Origin: Nymphaea colorata | Lineage: Eukaryota > Streptophyta > Magnoliopsida > Nymphaeales > Nymphaeaceae | Direction of reading: 5' to 3' | DNA length: 64,000 nt | Assembly (NCBI RefSeq): GCF_008831285.2 | Contig: NC_045146.1 | Location: 13,097,289 to 13,161,288 of the forward strand | Shown: positions 51,122 through 63,878 of the stretch, piece after piece | Layout: every line of letters starts with the position of its first letter | Numbering within the stretch: the first letter of the stretch is position 1 | The notes under the pieces: generated by a model | The model's database searches: none | Told to the model about the DNA's origin: nothing | The model's input: the letters and a program-made list of their open reading frames with translations, nothing else | Position numbers and translations under genes: made by a program

Positions 51122-52348
51122 CTACATTTGTTGTGAGAGAAGAACAAGAAGCCCTTGTGGACCTACTAATATCTCGTTCAAGAAACTGAGCAGGCCAAAC
51201 CAAACCACAGGGGTGACATCCACACCGCCGACGGGCGGGATCAATTTTCTCGTCTGCCTGAGAATCGGTTCGGTGGGTGCATAAGCGATAACATATGGGA
51301 ACTTTCCAACTGGAAGCTTGGGATACCAAGACATGACTATTCTCAGGATGAACAGAAACCCGAATGCAGATAACAGGGGACCTATGATTGTGATCCCCAG
51401 CTTGGCTGTTGCTGGATCCAGGTCTGCAAGGGCTAGTAGCTGCAAATTCTCCAACATGGTGTCAGCTTCAAGGTGGGACATTGCAGACGCTCTTGCAGGC
51501 CCGGGCTGGAAGCATCCTGGTGCCATGACTCCCATAAGACCAACGACATGACTGAACTTTGAGATTCTGCTTTGTGTTATCTTCGGCGTACACTTTTGCT
51601 GAAAGAGTTTTAAACATGTTAGAGCTTGCATATTGATTCAGAAGAAAGGGCCAGGGCCACTATTGTGAAAAATGTGAACCACTATTGTGAAAAATGTGAA
51701 CACAGTAAGATGTGGTTTCAAACCAATCGGACCGAAGGGAATTGAACAATGGCTGCCATTTAATTTCTAAAGAAGGTACAAGCCTAAAACTTAAGCACCA
51801 AAGAAAAACAGATAAAACAATAAAAACGAAAGTTATTGCATTTGTTTACTGTTAACACTTAAGTATGATGACGGAAGTATAAGATTTTTTTTATGTTAAG
51901 GATCCTTCAAGAAATAGGCCAATTAAATGGCCCTGTCCTGCCTTTTACGCCCCCATTATTGTCCCTGCGGACCAGAAGCAGGAAGGGAAGGAAAAGAGGG
52001 GGATAAGATGTGTGGTGAAAGCGACCAAATCAACAAGAAAGGGAAAGCGGAGGAGGATTTGGTGCTTACCGCTGTTAGGTGGTGGCGGCGGTTATAATGG
52101 CGAGTGTTGGCGGTAGTGGAGCAGCAGAGCAGTCCATGATCGGCTGAAGGCCTTAACCGGTGGAAATGAGGAAGTCTGAGGAGGTTGCTACCACCACCTA
52201 AAGGAAATCAAAACGAGACACCCTTTTGAGCGAAATGCTCCTCTGGTCTCTGTGTGTGCGGGCGCGAGAGAGAGTTTCATGGTGTACCTGAAAAGTGGGC
52301 GTCGTTGGGCGCAGTGGTGCTTGGGATTCGAGGACAGAGGAGAGCCAT
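51122..52348 (-). CDS. CCB3: YGGT-family plastid membrane protein, CCB3-like
   Basis: Three exons join in frame: 52288-52348 (ATG at 52346-52348), 52070-52197 and 51122-51598 (TAG at 51122-51124), for 221 residues. The first 80 or so residues are Ser/His/Arg-rich and lack acids, fitting a plastid transit peptide. The mature part carries the YGGT fold with two hydrophobic segments (about 130-151, LGITIIGPLLSAFGFLFILR; about 190-208). Conserved YGGT words MSWYPKLPVGKFPYV, APTEPILRQTRK and PPVGGVDVTPVVWFG are present. CCB3 is needed for attaching haem ci to cytochrome b6 in the thylakoid b6f complex (CCB pathway). The strong match to the CCB3 type, rather than the YLMG1/2 types, is judged from memory. 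The upstream GA microsatellite at 52352-52371 lies in its leader. Confidence 0.88.
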
Positions 52349-52351
52349 ATC

Positions 52352-52372
52352 ACAGAGAGAGAGAGAGAGAGG
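52352..52372 (+). repeat. (GA)n microsatellite
   Basis: Uninterrupted GA units just upstream of the CCB3-like start codon. On the coding (minus) strand this is a CT-rich leader. Confidence 0.85.
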
Positions 52373-53803
52373 ATGAGGTGCCTTTTCTCAGAGGAAGTTT
52401 CCACCTTCAAATAAACTAAGAAGAGTTCCCAATCTTCATTTATTCAGGAAAGGACCTAAGTTTTAATTATTTGCAGACTGAAGTCGAAGTCACAGTTCCC
52501 GAAGGCGTTCTTTGTTGTCATGTCAGAAAAGGAAAGGATAACGAGCATCCGGCTAATTGCTTGGTCCAGTTTAAAATGGTAACAGTATCAGTTCTATATT
52601 TATATTTTCTAAACATATAAAACATCCTAATGGCATTGGATGGATTACTCCATCCAAACAATTGCAATTATTTGTAAACATCAGTACAATTGGTATGTGA
52701 CACATCAAAGGATTTAACAAGCTCGGTCCTTGTTAAATGGCAAGCTGATGAAAGATTTATTCAACCATATGCCTGCTGATATGTGTTTCTTTACGGGTTG
52801 CTCTTTTATTTGCCATCGCCAAAACACTTGTTTACATGTATTCTGTTCAGATGGATGGTTTCCCAATGTCCAATATCTATAAATAATAGGATGACGATGT
52901 TATCATTCAGTCTAACTGTCGCAAGCCGGATAAGGTAAAGAAGTTGATTCTTGAACTCGAGCAATCCTGTGTCCAAGTTGGTGCTTTTTCTTCATCCCAC
53001 ATTTTTTAACATGTAGGCTTCATCCACAGATCTGCTAAAAACATAACATGCAATGCTGGCAATCTAGTTGGCTCGACAAGACAGTATTGTGTATAGGTTC
53101 AGTGCAATGCACTATAAAATCATGAACATCTCAGAAAAATGTGGATTGTGATTTTGGCCTTCTTTTAGGCATCTAGGCTTGGAGAACGCATCTATATGAT
53201 AATCTTCTCCAGAGGAACTCACGGCAGTGATAATCAAAAGAGCTGTACTCATTACAGTAAAATTTATGTCTATAACCATGTTATAAAAGCTGATAAGATG
53301 AAAAAGACAATAAATGAGAAAATTCAACAGTAAAACAAATTAAGAAACCTTAAGTCGAGGGTTGTCTTGGTCACTTGACGTCATTCACACCTTTTCAGAT
53401 TACAAGATCGAACAGAGGTAGATGTGTTTTTTAATTACTGTGCAGGAAATTAAGGGCGTTATGAAGAATATTCTGACTCTTTTTCTCTATCATGGCATCG
53501 ATCCAATCTGAGCCCACAACAATGCGCTTTATTAAATTCTGAGTTCTGATCTAAATTCTCACCGTCGTCGAATCCAATTTTCAGAACGTTGGAGCGAGTC
53601 CCATTTGCCAAATGTTGGAGGAAGAGTATTTTAGCAAGCTTGGCCACAATAAAGGGCTGGCTTGTAAATCAACATCTTCAAGAGCAACCGGAGCCACACT
53701 CGCTATCCACCACCCCCAGAGCAGATAAGGGTGGGCGACTCGGAAGATGTTATTCCGTTCTCTTCTTCTTCAGTAAAACCATCGAAAGATCTGAGTGACT
53801 AAA
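52373..53803. other. intergenic region between divergent genes
   Basis: 1.4 kb between the CCB3-like and YCED-like starts. No coding exon recognised. An open frame at 53589-53798 ends just before the YCED ATG and has no domain. Confidence 0.5.
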
Positions 53804-56125
53804 ATGGAGGGACTGTGTCACCCAATGTCAAGAACAATCAACAGAATTAACCTACAAATCCCAAAACTAAGAACCCTTCAACGAATACCTTCTGTCAACG
53901 GAAGAGGCCTGCAATGCCATGGCTCCAAATATGAAGAAGCTTTACCAGAAAAGGATGAATTCCCCAAGGTACAAAAACAACCATCTCTTAATTTATTTTC
54001 TGTTTGGACGCTCCAAAACACCCATCTCTTAAATTGTTTTCTGATTCAACACCATAAAACAGCCGTGTCTTGAATTGGTTTCTGCTTCAACACTCCCCCT
54101 TCTCTTTGAAGATGTAACATGGGAAAGTCATTGGTTGTGAAATAAGGTAGTCTTTAGATAATTGTCAACTATTTTCGTTCTTCCCGCGAGATTAACAGAT
54201 TTCTAGTTAGTCCATTTCCTATTTTTTATACATGTGCTTGTTGAGGCTGTCTGTAATGTCTGCCTTCTGGTTCCTGTAACAACAGCATTCAAAGAAAAGC
54301 TTAAAACTGCAGCCGAAGGCCCGCCGCCTCATTACGATTTCCACATCTGATTGCAAATATCAAGGGCAGTGGACATACGACTTTGTCTTCACTCTCAGAG
54401 ATTTGCAACTGGATGACTTGGCAGAAGAAGGGCAAGGAGATGCAGAGGTTTTTGTTAGCTTAGCTGTTCAGAAGGTTGGCAACAACTCTATTTAATACCA
54501 TGCATGACAGGACAGTCTAGTGGCTTCTAATAAGATGTTAGAAACATTATTTTTCTGTTAACATAAAACTTTCTTAGATTTATTTTAAGCTGATTGCGAT
54601 GCAATTGCTCCTCTTAAACAGCACACAGGCTTTGGTTACTCCGTCGATGGAAAAGTCACCTCATCCTTCACAAGGAAATGCAGCAACTGCTTCTGCAAAT
54701 ATATCAAAGAGGTACTGCCGCTATTCATCTTGTTCAGTTGCCATGTACATGTGGATCTACAGGTAAGTCTTGTCAATACTCATGGTGGTTGGTGATATCA
54801 ATATGGAAATCAACAGAAGCTCAACAGTTGATAGTGTACACTGCACCGGAGTATAATCTAATTGAGCAGCCAAGCGAGTGGTAGTGGCATGTCATACCTT
54901 CTGGAAGGTGCATGTTTGCTTTGTAGTGTGTTCCGTTCCAGCACCAGTCCCTCAGCACAAAATCCCTGTGCAATATTATAGCAATGCTACTTTACTTTGC
55001 AAGAAAGACTCCTTAAGGGCATTGCATTAAAGTAACACTCATGACGTCCTCAGGTATTAAGCTTTTGACCTCCTTCACCTTGACAACCTTAATTCCAACT
55101 TCTCCAAATAGGTGTTTGTGAGTCCCTTGTCGATCATTAGGCTGTCACTCGCCTGTCACTAATACATAATGGCAACAGACTTAAACCAAGTTAGCGAGGC
55201 GTTTATGGGCCCCTTGCGAGCAAAGATCCCATTAGGCTAATAGTAATTCATGATTGCAAGCGCAGATAGTTGACAGAAAAGGCTGGATCAGCAAACATCA
55301 ATGGTATTCAAAGGATGCATTTTGAGTACAATTCAAATTGTGGAAATTTACAAATGCTCTCTGTATGTTTTACAATAGTGAATATACGTGTATGCTGAAA
55401 TCTTCATAATCATACATTGTGTTGGCAGATTGATACCACATTCAATGTCTGGGTTCTACCTTCAAGCAAGGAAAGCCATTCAATGCCAGAGATCGGTGGA
55501 GATGACCCATCATTAAGTCTTCTTCCCTATCTCTCTGGAACATAGTTCTGCAGCCCAGCCCACTACAGACATGCATACACATAAATTTTTAAATAATTTG
55601 AGGAAGAAAAGAACGCTATACTTACAGCGCACAACAATACTGCAGGTTATCTATGTAAAACCCGGGACAGAAGCTGATCTTGATTCTCTGATTCAGGACA
55701 CAATTCGATTATATACCTCAGTGAAGGTAGTAATCTGAATAGCTCCGAATTTTGGAACCCACTATATATAAAGTAAACAATAGCTGAATAAAATTTTGCA
55801 TTTTCTGCTGCAGGGAACTTGCTCAGATGCTTGTGACAAGTTGGGACCGAAACTGCAGTGTGCGCATTTGGTTGCAAATTTTTTATGCCACTAACACACA
55901 CACACACACACACAAAAGGAAAAAAAGACACGCACACTGTATGAATAACTTTGATTACTAAGTCCCTGGCAAACTGCATTTACAGATATTGGACCAAAGG
56001 AAAAACCTTTTGACAAAAGATGGTCAAGACTTTTGGAGATCAAGAGAGCCATGACGAGAGAAATTTACCCCAGTATTTACTCACAGACAGGACAATGCAA
56101 TGAAGATTACGTGCAGCAGCAGTAG
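53804..56125 (+). CDS. plastid YCED (DUF177) homologue with a non-GT splice donor
   Basis: Seven exons can be aligned in frame: 53804-53968, 54286-54474, 54622-54711, 55429-55512, 55646-55726, 55814-55859 and 55986-56125 (TAG), for 264 residues. The family signatures are clear: QGQWTYDFVFTLRDLQLDDL, a first Cys pair CSNC at about 138-141, PEIGGDDPS, VIYVKPGTEADLDSLIQDTI, a second pair CSDAC at about 206-210, and FDKRWSRLLEIKRA. Plant DUF177 proteins are plastid homologues of bacterial YceD, which acts in 23S rRNA accumulation and lies beside rpmF in bacteria. It resembles the B-type (At3g19800-like). The exon-4 donor at 55513-55514 is TT instead of GT, within an otherwise normal (t)taagt context. 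Read through, the frame adds ten residues and stops at 55543-55545, losing the second Cys pair. All other sites are canonical. It may be recently damaged, or a site read differently in this assembly. Confidence 0.86.
55893..55914 (+). repeat. (CA)n microsatellite
   Basis: About ten CA units in intron 6 of the YCED-like gene, read directly. Confidence 0.9.
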
Positions 56126-57635
56126 CAGACAAGTTAGTGCAGCGACAAATCTGTGTATACAATGCAAAAGCTCGACTGTAAACCGTGTTTAGGAGTTTAT
56201 GTCATCCAATCTGCATCTCATCCTGAGCGTTATTTTATATCAAAGAATTTGGGAATGTATATAAGGAAGCCAGTTTCCTGCTTCAGACACCGAACCAACA
56301 TTTAGACACAGCACAAATGGCTGCGAGCCAAACAGCACAGGATCACATATTTCCTTGTTGGTGTAATTCGTTGACAAGCTTTGCTAAGAGCATATGTTTG
56401 GTCCCTGGTGCCCATTGTATGAAACAAGTAACCCGATCTCACTTTGGATGAAAAATCTGAAACAAAAAATAAATTACAAGGACAGGAAACCATTAAGAAC
56501 ATTTTCAGACCTTTTTCAATCTTCAGTGGGCCAAAATTTTGGATTTTTTTTTTCTTACAGGATAATTTCCTCAGTAATATCTCACCATGGACGGAAGAAA
56601 CAAACTTAGTTGGTTGGTTCCAAATTGGGAATGTACTATGTCAAGCTAAGCTTCTCTATAAAATCCACCCATGAATGACACCGGCTAAGAGGCCAAATGT
56701 TGCACTGCAGCGACTCTGCCAGTTCCTCGATCGCTTAGAACCCTCTCCGGGTGGTGTCTGTCCCTATAGTTCACTTAGGCTGCTTTTCCTCAAGCAGTGC
56801 CTACCATTCTGCAGCGACTCTGCGAGCGCCTCACCTTTTCCAACGCACTTGAGACCTTACGGAAAAGAAGGAACCGCCATTGTTGAATGTTTTCTCAGGT
56901 CTTTGAAATGTACAACGATAGAGCTGTCAGAAAGGGAGAGGAACTAAGATTAGGGCTACATAAATGGCGTGCTTGGTTTGATATGGTTTCCAATTTTTGC
57001 CGTAATTATATATTTCTCATAATAAATTTTTTTACCGCAGCTAGCTGGGAAATGCTGGATACAATAATAGAAATTTTTTATTGCAACTAGCTGGGAACAC
57101 GCTTTTTAATGAGAATGATGTCGTATGCCTTCATTAAGAACTATACCGCATGCCGCTGGCGATCTCTTAAATCTTATATTCATTGCAGCTACCGCTTCCT
57201 CAAGCCCTAGCATAACAGACGCAAGATGAAACCAAAGAGAAAAGTAGATAAGAGCCAATATTTTTAACAAAAATTTTAGCATAAGCCTTTGTCACTGAAT
57301 TTAAAACTAATCCTTACCAGATAAAAGGGAAGGACCAAAATTTGACAACACAAAGTGAAGCATATAAACTACTGGAAAAAAAAAAAGGAAAAATAAATTT
57401 ATCGGAACAAACTGATACAGAACCATGACAAGAATAAATGATGCATGTGTTAAACAAACATGTTTTCCACCCTTTCAAATGAATCTGAGTGGCCCAATCC
57501 TCCAGCAAAATTGGGAAGCTTCGTCGTGTTGATTACGTATAACTTCACCAGGTGGTACTATGGGTCAAGTCACAGTTTCCATGAAGCAAACGCTTTTTTA
57601 GTGGGTTTCCCTTCCAACCGCTACTGAAGCGCTGC
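56126..57635. other. convergent spacer
   Basis: 1.5 kb between the convergent YCED-like and DUF179 genes. It holds their 3' UTRs. A plus-strand open frame at 56675-56947 has repeated ctgcagcgactctgc words and no domain. No RNA gene is seen. Confidence 0.5.
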
Positions 57636-60600
57636 TCATGTTTCTGGCCATTGCAATTGCACGTCCGGGTTATCGATAAGATGCCATGCTCCATGAGCAA
57701 TTTCATTGTAAAGCTGCTCCCATCCCCAGCTCGCAAAGCCCAAGAAAAACCAGAAGTCCGAGGCAGACTGACTTCCAGATTTAATCATCTTTACAACTCC
57801 ACCTGTAGCAGATTGATCACCAAAAAATAGACCAGGCAATATCTCTGAGTATCCTTCATTAGGAGGATTTCGAGTCAGGCTAACAAGAGGAGCATTTGGA
57901 ACAACTACTGGCCCACCATAAAACAATGGTGCAGCTCTGAGTAATTCTACATCGTGGCCCAGATCAAGAAGAACATCCCACTTTAGCTGCTTATTGATCA
58001 TCAACCCAAGGAAACTTTTGTCCTGATCCACTTTCACAATGACAATCTTAGACTTATCAAATGGTGGCACAATGTTGATCTTGTCACTGGCAGTAAGAAC
58101 TGAACCAATGTGTACATGTTTCCCATCATATGCCTCTCCTGATGTAGGCAAATCAGCAAGATTCTGCTGATTTTCAACAGGTTGATCACGTTTTAGCAAG
58201 ACTTCCAGTCGTTGCCTCTTGTTTGAATGCACATAGGCCTCACTTGGTTCGGAGGAAGAATACCAAGAAGAGTTCTTTGTCTTCACTAATTTTGATGTTC
58301 TTTTCCATAAAATGCCTATTTGATCCAACAAATAGATCAACCATACACATAGTAAAAGTTTGTTAAGTTGCCAAACAAATGGAACTCAAAAGGAACGAGT
58401 ATCTTGGCACATTTAAAAGGAACAAAAAAATGAGAGATATAACCCGTAATGTAATTATAATGACATTTTGCCAAGGATTCAGAACTTTTTGCTTTTTGAT
58501 GGGCAAGCTGGGGTTAGGCAGATCCCAACCAGTTCAGGACAGGAGACTTCTTCACTCTTGATCTCCCTTCAACTTGAAGATCTCCAAGTCACCCGCCAGG
58601 TGGCCAGGAATTATATAAAATATGTTTCTTCGAAGGTCTTTACTTCAATTCAGATGAATTATGTTAACTACAGTAGCGCTGTAACAAAAACCAATAATGC
58701 TCTATATGTGCTTCTGACAGGAAAACCAAGTATCAACTTCCTCCGTGCAAGTCTAATTTCTAAATGATGAGATTCAAATTTGTTGTTTACCAAATAAACA
58801 ATGTACATCACATCTAATCAGTTTTTTCAGCCATCCAATCAATTGATCATATGATCTTGAGGCAGCAAACACAGAGGTAGACAGAACTTGGGTCGCACCA
58901 TTTTAAAAGAAAATGCTTCAAGAAGATGTGGAATATTACATTATTTGAGATACTTGGGATTAGGAACATATATTCCATCCCAAGAGTACGAATCATCAGA
59001 TATGGCAACGAGCAACAGCTTATTTAGCAAATTAACAAATAAAGACATTTCAAACTCCAATAATGACGTGGCATCAATTACAATGACCAGTGCAGTTGAA
59101 TTTTTTGAACAATAGTAATGGCTCATATAGCAACAGTGTAAGAGACCACGCAATGTCGAGGAACAGAGTAAAATGACAATGAAAGAGGAAGATGAATCTA
59201 ATTTACCTTCCATTCCAGAAATAAGATGAGTATTACTTCCATAAGAAAAAATAAATTCAATAAGGTCAGACACTGATATTTCTCCCTCATAATAGATGCC
59301 GCTCTTTTTACCAGCTGGAAATAACATCAAAGATGGATATAATTCACCCTGCACATTGTTTGAGTTCAAAGAAAAACAGATAGCAGTTAGGACTCATAGT
59401 TCTCTAATGTTTAATTACTAAGTGGACAAAGCAAGAGAAAAGAGAGGAAGCATAACAATTACCTGATGCACTGGTTTTAGAATTGAACCACATTCATTAA
59501 GAGTGCAGTCCATACGTAGAAATGATGGTACACCAATCAATGTACCAGTTTCCAACTTATCTGCAAACATCACCAGACAAAATAATCATCACTCACTTCA
59601 AGTTGCTTGACAATGAGGAATATAAAGAACTAGATTGTTCAAAGCCCGTAGTCATATCAATTAAGTTCAATCACAACACCTAGTACAAGTAAAAAATATT
59701 TGTGCGTCAGCAGTGTTCTCACTTCTCATGGTACAACAATTTGAATTCTAAGTTTTCCCTCTTATGCCTTACTATCATGGTTATGCTCACCAGAATTGTA
59801 AACATAAAGAACTGCCAAAAGAAGGATGGAAAAAACCCAATGCTTCTAGCTCTAGTTGATTAGATCCTCGAATATTATGTAACTTGCATGACAATTTATC
59901 ATGCATTTGACAGTGTAAACACTACATAATACATGAAAAATTGGAATTGTGAGTTGTATATGGTCATGCGTACTTCTGTTCTGCAGCATGCTTACATAAC
60001 CCTTGAAAGCATGATGGACTTCACGAACAACTAGTTCCATTCGTCGGCAAAATCCACACCAAGAATTGCTGAAAAGCACCAATACATCCTTTTTACATAA
60101 ACAAAAATCCAGCTGAGTGCCAGCACATGATTCTGCAACCTCAATTTCACAATCGTGATCACCTAGCACTTTATCTGTAAATTCTCTTGCACTGATGAAA
60201 GGGATTGAACAAGCCTGGTGGCTTTTTTGATTCACTAATGTTGGATATGGCACTTCCAGTGGAGTTGACAGAGGAGTTTCAGAACGTTCATATGGAACAA
60301 GGCTTCCATTAAGAAAACTGTTAATAAAATCAATTAGTGTAGAATAACTGAAAGAAGAATCTCTCGGAAACAGATAATGCTGTCGCTTTATAGGATCCAC
60401 AATGATCAAAGACGGGACCTTTGTCTCTCCAGTCATAGATTTGAGTGACAAATATCCACCATCAGAAAAGAAAAAAGAAGCATCAAACTTGAAATCATGC
60501 CTTTGCAGTTTCTCTAAGCTGTCTACTCCATCAAAGCTTTTTGCTACCACCAGATAATCTTCTGGATTCACAGTAGGATGACCACAAATAAAACCCTTTA

Positions 60601-63600
60601 TGGTTTTGATAGGACAAATGTCTGGCTGTCGGAGTGTTGCATATCTGACGTTGGAAATTTGATCATTGCAATCAATAAAAGAAGAGGAAAAGCCAGCAAG
60701 TCTCACATTTTTCTTGAAAGTTTCAAGGATAGTTTTCTCATCTGCATCCATGATTTGATCTTCCAAAATCTCTAAGATTGATCCAAAGAGGTTCAACCGG
60801 GTGTCCTCATTATTAGAGGTGGTAGAATCTATATAAGCAGCATCATTGACACCAGCGGCTTCAACCTGTTTCCCCACTTCTTCTGTTCCTATGTTATTGG
60901 ATAATTCAGGATTCTGTTGATGAATACTTTGCTTGTCAATAGGCCTTACTAGTACTTCCACCCTTTGAGACTCCTGTATTTGATTTTGGATCCTTCTATA
61001 GTCAGGTAGCACCTTCATTCCAACCTGCTCACCCACCAAGGACGGATTATTCTGTCCCAAAAGGCCCAGCAAAAACTCATATGCAGTTTGTCCATGAGCG
61101 TCAACCTTATCCAATCTCACATTTCCATCCTTCCTCAGTACGGAATCCACTGATACTGGAGCTTGTGAGACATCAACCACCAGTTTAGACGAAGCTGGGA
61201 ATATCCTCTTCTTTTGGGGAATAATCTGTTCCAGAAGCCGTTTACTGGCCTTATTTATTCCATCTGCCATCTGGAATCCTGGTTGACTCTCCAATGCGAA
61301 CTTCCGTAATATTTTAAGGGCCGCTTCACTCCTTTTGCGAACCTTTGATAACTCTGATGATCTATCAACAAACAGAACAATCGATGGTCTGTTTAAAGGC
61401 AATGCAGGTTCCAAACTGTGTCCCTTGTCTTCCAGCTGTAAAATCCCAAGTAAGAAAATAAAAGAACATTGCATGGAAATTTTAATGGAAGCAATCCATC
61501 AGAAAAACAACATGAAACTATACCAGAGATAACAAAAACAAAAAGTGTTAATCAACGCATCCACAATTTCTATCCAAAAAACTATCAAGCTTTTCTCTGA
61601 GTACAGAAAGTAATAAGCCCCAGGGTGGTGATGAACCACAGAAAGACAAGTAATTAGAAAACTATAACTGAAGAAGCAGCAAGCTGAAACAGGCAAACTA
61701 TACTGACTTCAACAACAATTTTGGGAGCACAATTTAACAACCATAATTTTTGAAGCATACCTTTACAAAGGATGTGATATCATGTGCATTTTGTGCCCTT
61801 AAAAGAATGATAATTATCCAATTTAGCAATTTAGAAGAGCTAGTAATGGAAGATATTGACAATAAAGCACCCAGTAATGGTGAGAGGAACACCAAAAGGG
61901 GAAACTATAATAATGGTGAAGTAGTAGGAATAAAATACATGGAATCCCAGATAAATATGTTTTTTCTCCGGGAATATTAGAATAATACTACATGTGAACT
62001 TCAAAGGTTCAAAGGATCATGCTATAGAGCATCGCAGGAAGTACTACGACAGAAATGCTGAATGTTGAAGGCCTACCTCAATCATAAGGGGATGGCGCAT
62101 TAACAAGATGCTGCTAAGGTCATCCCCATCCTTAAGCATCTTTGAACAGTTTGGGCATCCTATGAAATGAAGTAACAGTAGCCAAGTTGCCTCGTCTTTG
62201 ATGCCCAAATTCCAAAGCAAATCTTTCCTTGAGATTATACCATATCTTAACTTATCTGGTGGAAGAAAATTCTCTCGTGCAACTGTCACTAGCTTGGAGA
62301 AAAAAGATTCATATCGTTGAAATTCAGCACGTCTACATGAAATGTTTGGACCATTCCCTCCAGTTCCAGCTCCAACTGAAGAATTATTCATACTTGTGAA
62401 TGTGAACTCGTCGAGCCAATCATTTCCATTTTGCCCATTTGCGACCCCACAGGTTAGCGGAGCATTGTTTGACCCCTGTGTTTGAGCCAAAAGAAACCTG
62501 GTATCAGGATTTTCATCACCTTACCTATGCCCTCATATTTCTGGACACAACTCAGTGTCATTGAGATGCAGTGTTCAAAGTTAAAACAACCAAACACCTT
62601 CTGCTCTTCCCTTCCAGTGAATACATTTGTTATATGCTGATCTCCATCAGTATCTTCACTCGACATTAGTGCTGAAGAAAGAAAGAATTGTCTTATGTTA
62701 AAGCCAAAAACAACTAAAGATTTGTTTTTCAAGAAAATGCTTACATGTTTCCATGCTTAATCATTTACCGCCATGAGATGTTTTACTATGATCCTGTAGT
62801 AGACACCATCTTTCACTTCATTTAGAAAATGGACTACTACAACATTGATTAATGCATACAGGAACAATAAAGGCCTCCCAAAATCAACCACGAATTTGAC
62901 CATTACTACCAAACATTGAGGAGCATTTTCAGTGTAGGTAGAGTTCTTAGAATTGCATTCTTATCTGCAAGAAGTTGTCTATGAATAAATTCAATAGTTA
63001 TTGCACTTGGTACTCCAATGATATAATTTTAGCATTTCCAATTACCAGTATGTCTACAAATACATGCTTCGTTGCTTACATTTGTGTATGCCTATGTAGA
63101 CAAAGACAGCATACACATAGATATTAATGAAATCAACTACATCTATTGACGGACCTCATGAACAACATGGAGGACTTAATGGAGATGGACTTTTAGATCA
63201 TGCAGGTTGTAACATGCATGCAGGTCTTTCAAGAGATTTCAAAAATCAATACTGACATCTCCAAGGTATGTTCCCTTAAAAGTTAAAAAAAAAAATGAAC
63301 AGCATTTGTATATGTTCAGCCTGGGTTAATAGTTAATACAGCTCCCAGTTACCATTTTCATGGCAAACATTGAAGATAAAAGTATAGATATACAAGAAAA
63401 GCCAGAAGTTGCTTAAACTAGGGATGAAACAAAAAAAAGAAATTGCACTTACGAAAGCTTGACAAATTTCTTAGACCAGTTCCCCTTTCATCAGACAGAC
63501 CAGCCTGCTGTTTTGCCAGCAACATTTGTGTCCACCCACAGAACTCAAAGAGAAGAACTGCTTTATCAGTTGATTGGAGAAATGCTTGCAGTTCATTAAC

Positions 63601-63878
63601 AGTATTCAACTGTCTAAACGGTGGTTCAGCAGGAGGAAGCAACATAAGATGGTAAGCAGACATCAGTAGACTCCAAGCCCGAAGTCTCCCTTGATATTTG
63701 AATGCCACAGAATGGTGATAACAAATGAATGATATTCCCTTGGCTGCACCAAGAAGATCAGCCAACGTCTTTTCAGTATTTCTGTAAACAAACATCAACT
63801 TTAGTTGGCTGAACTTTTCATGCTTTTGTGTTGCTATCTGTCTTATCTCCGCCATAAGTGTTCGGGACTCGCCAGACC
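57636..63878 (-). CDS. large thioredoxin-fold protein with C-terminal DUF179 (AlgH/UPF0301) domain, cut by right edge
   Basis: Six exons join in frame: 63453-63878, 62077-62519, 59974-61435, 59463-59560, 59207-59348 and 57636-58315, about 1,082 residues in the window; the first acceptor (cag at 63879-63881) shows that upstream exons lie beyond the edge. It has three thioredoxin-like regions: FCGWT near residue 113 (one Cys), FIGCPNCSK near 263, and SNSWCGFCRRM near 750, the last a PDI-like CGFC. A further Trx-like tail has DCTLNECG and YPSLMLFPAG. The C-terminus is a DUF179 domain (LMINKQLKWD, FYGGPVVVPN, LFFGD, FFLGFASWGWEQLYNEIA). The Arabidopsis counterpart appears to be At3g19780, reported only as a DUF179/thioredoxin-fold protein, so substrate and compartment are unknown. 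The acceptor of exon 62077-62519 (aag) is weak; an alternative extra exon at 62525-62671 gives the wrong phase. Confidence 0.87.

Noticed and set aside
62525-62671. Open stretch with splice-like ends between two exons of the DUF179/thioredoxin gene, considered as an extra exon
   Set aside because: Including it puts the next exon out of frame with an impossibly short intron between them. Joining 63453 directly to 62519 keeps the frame without it.
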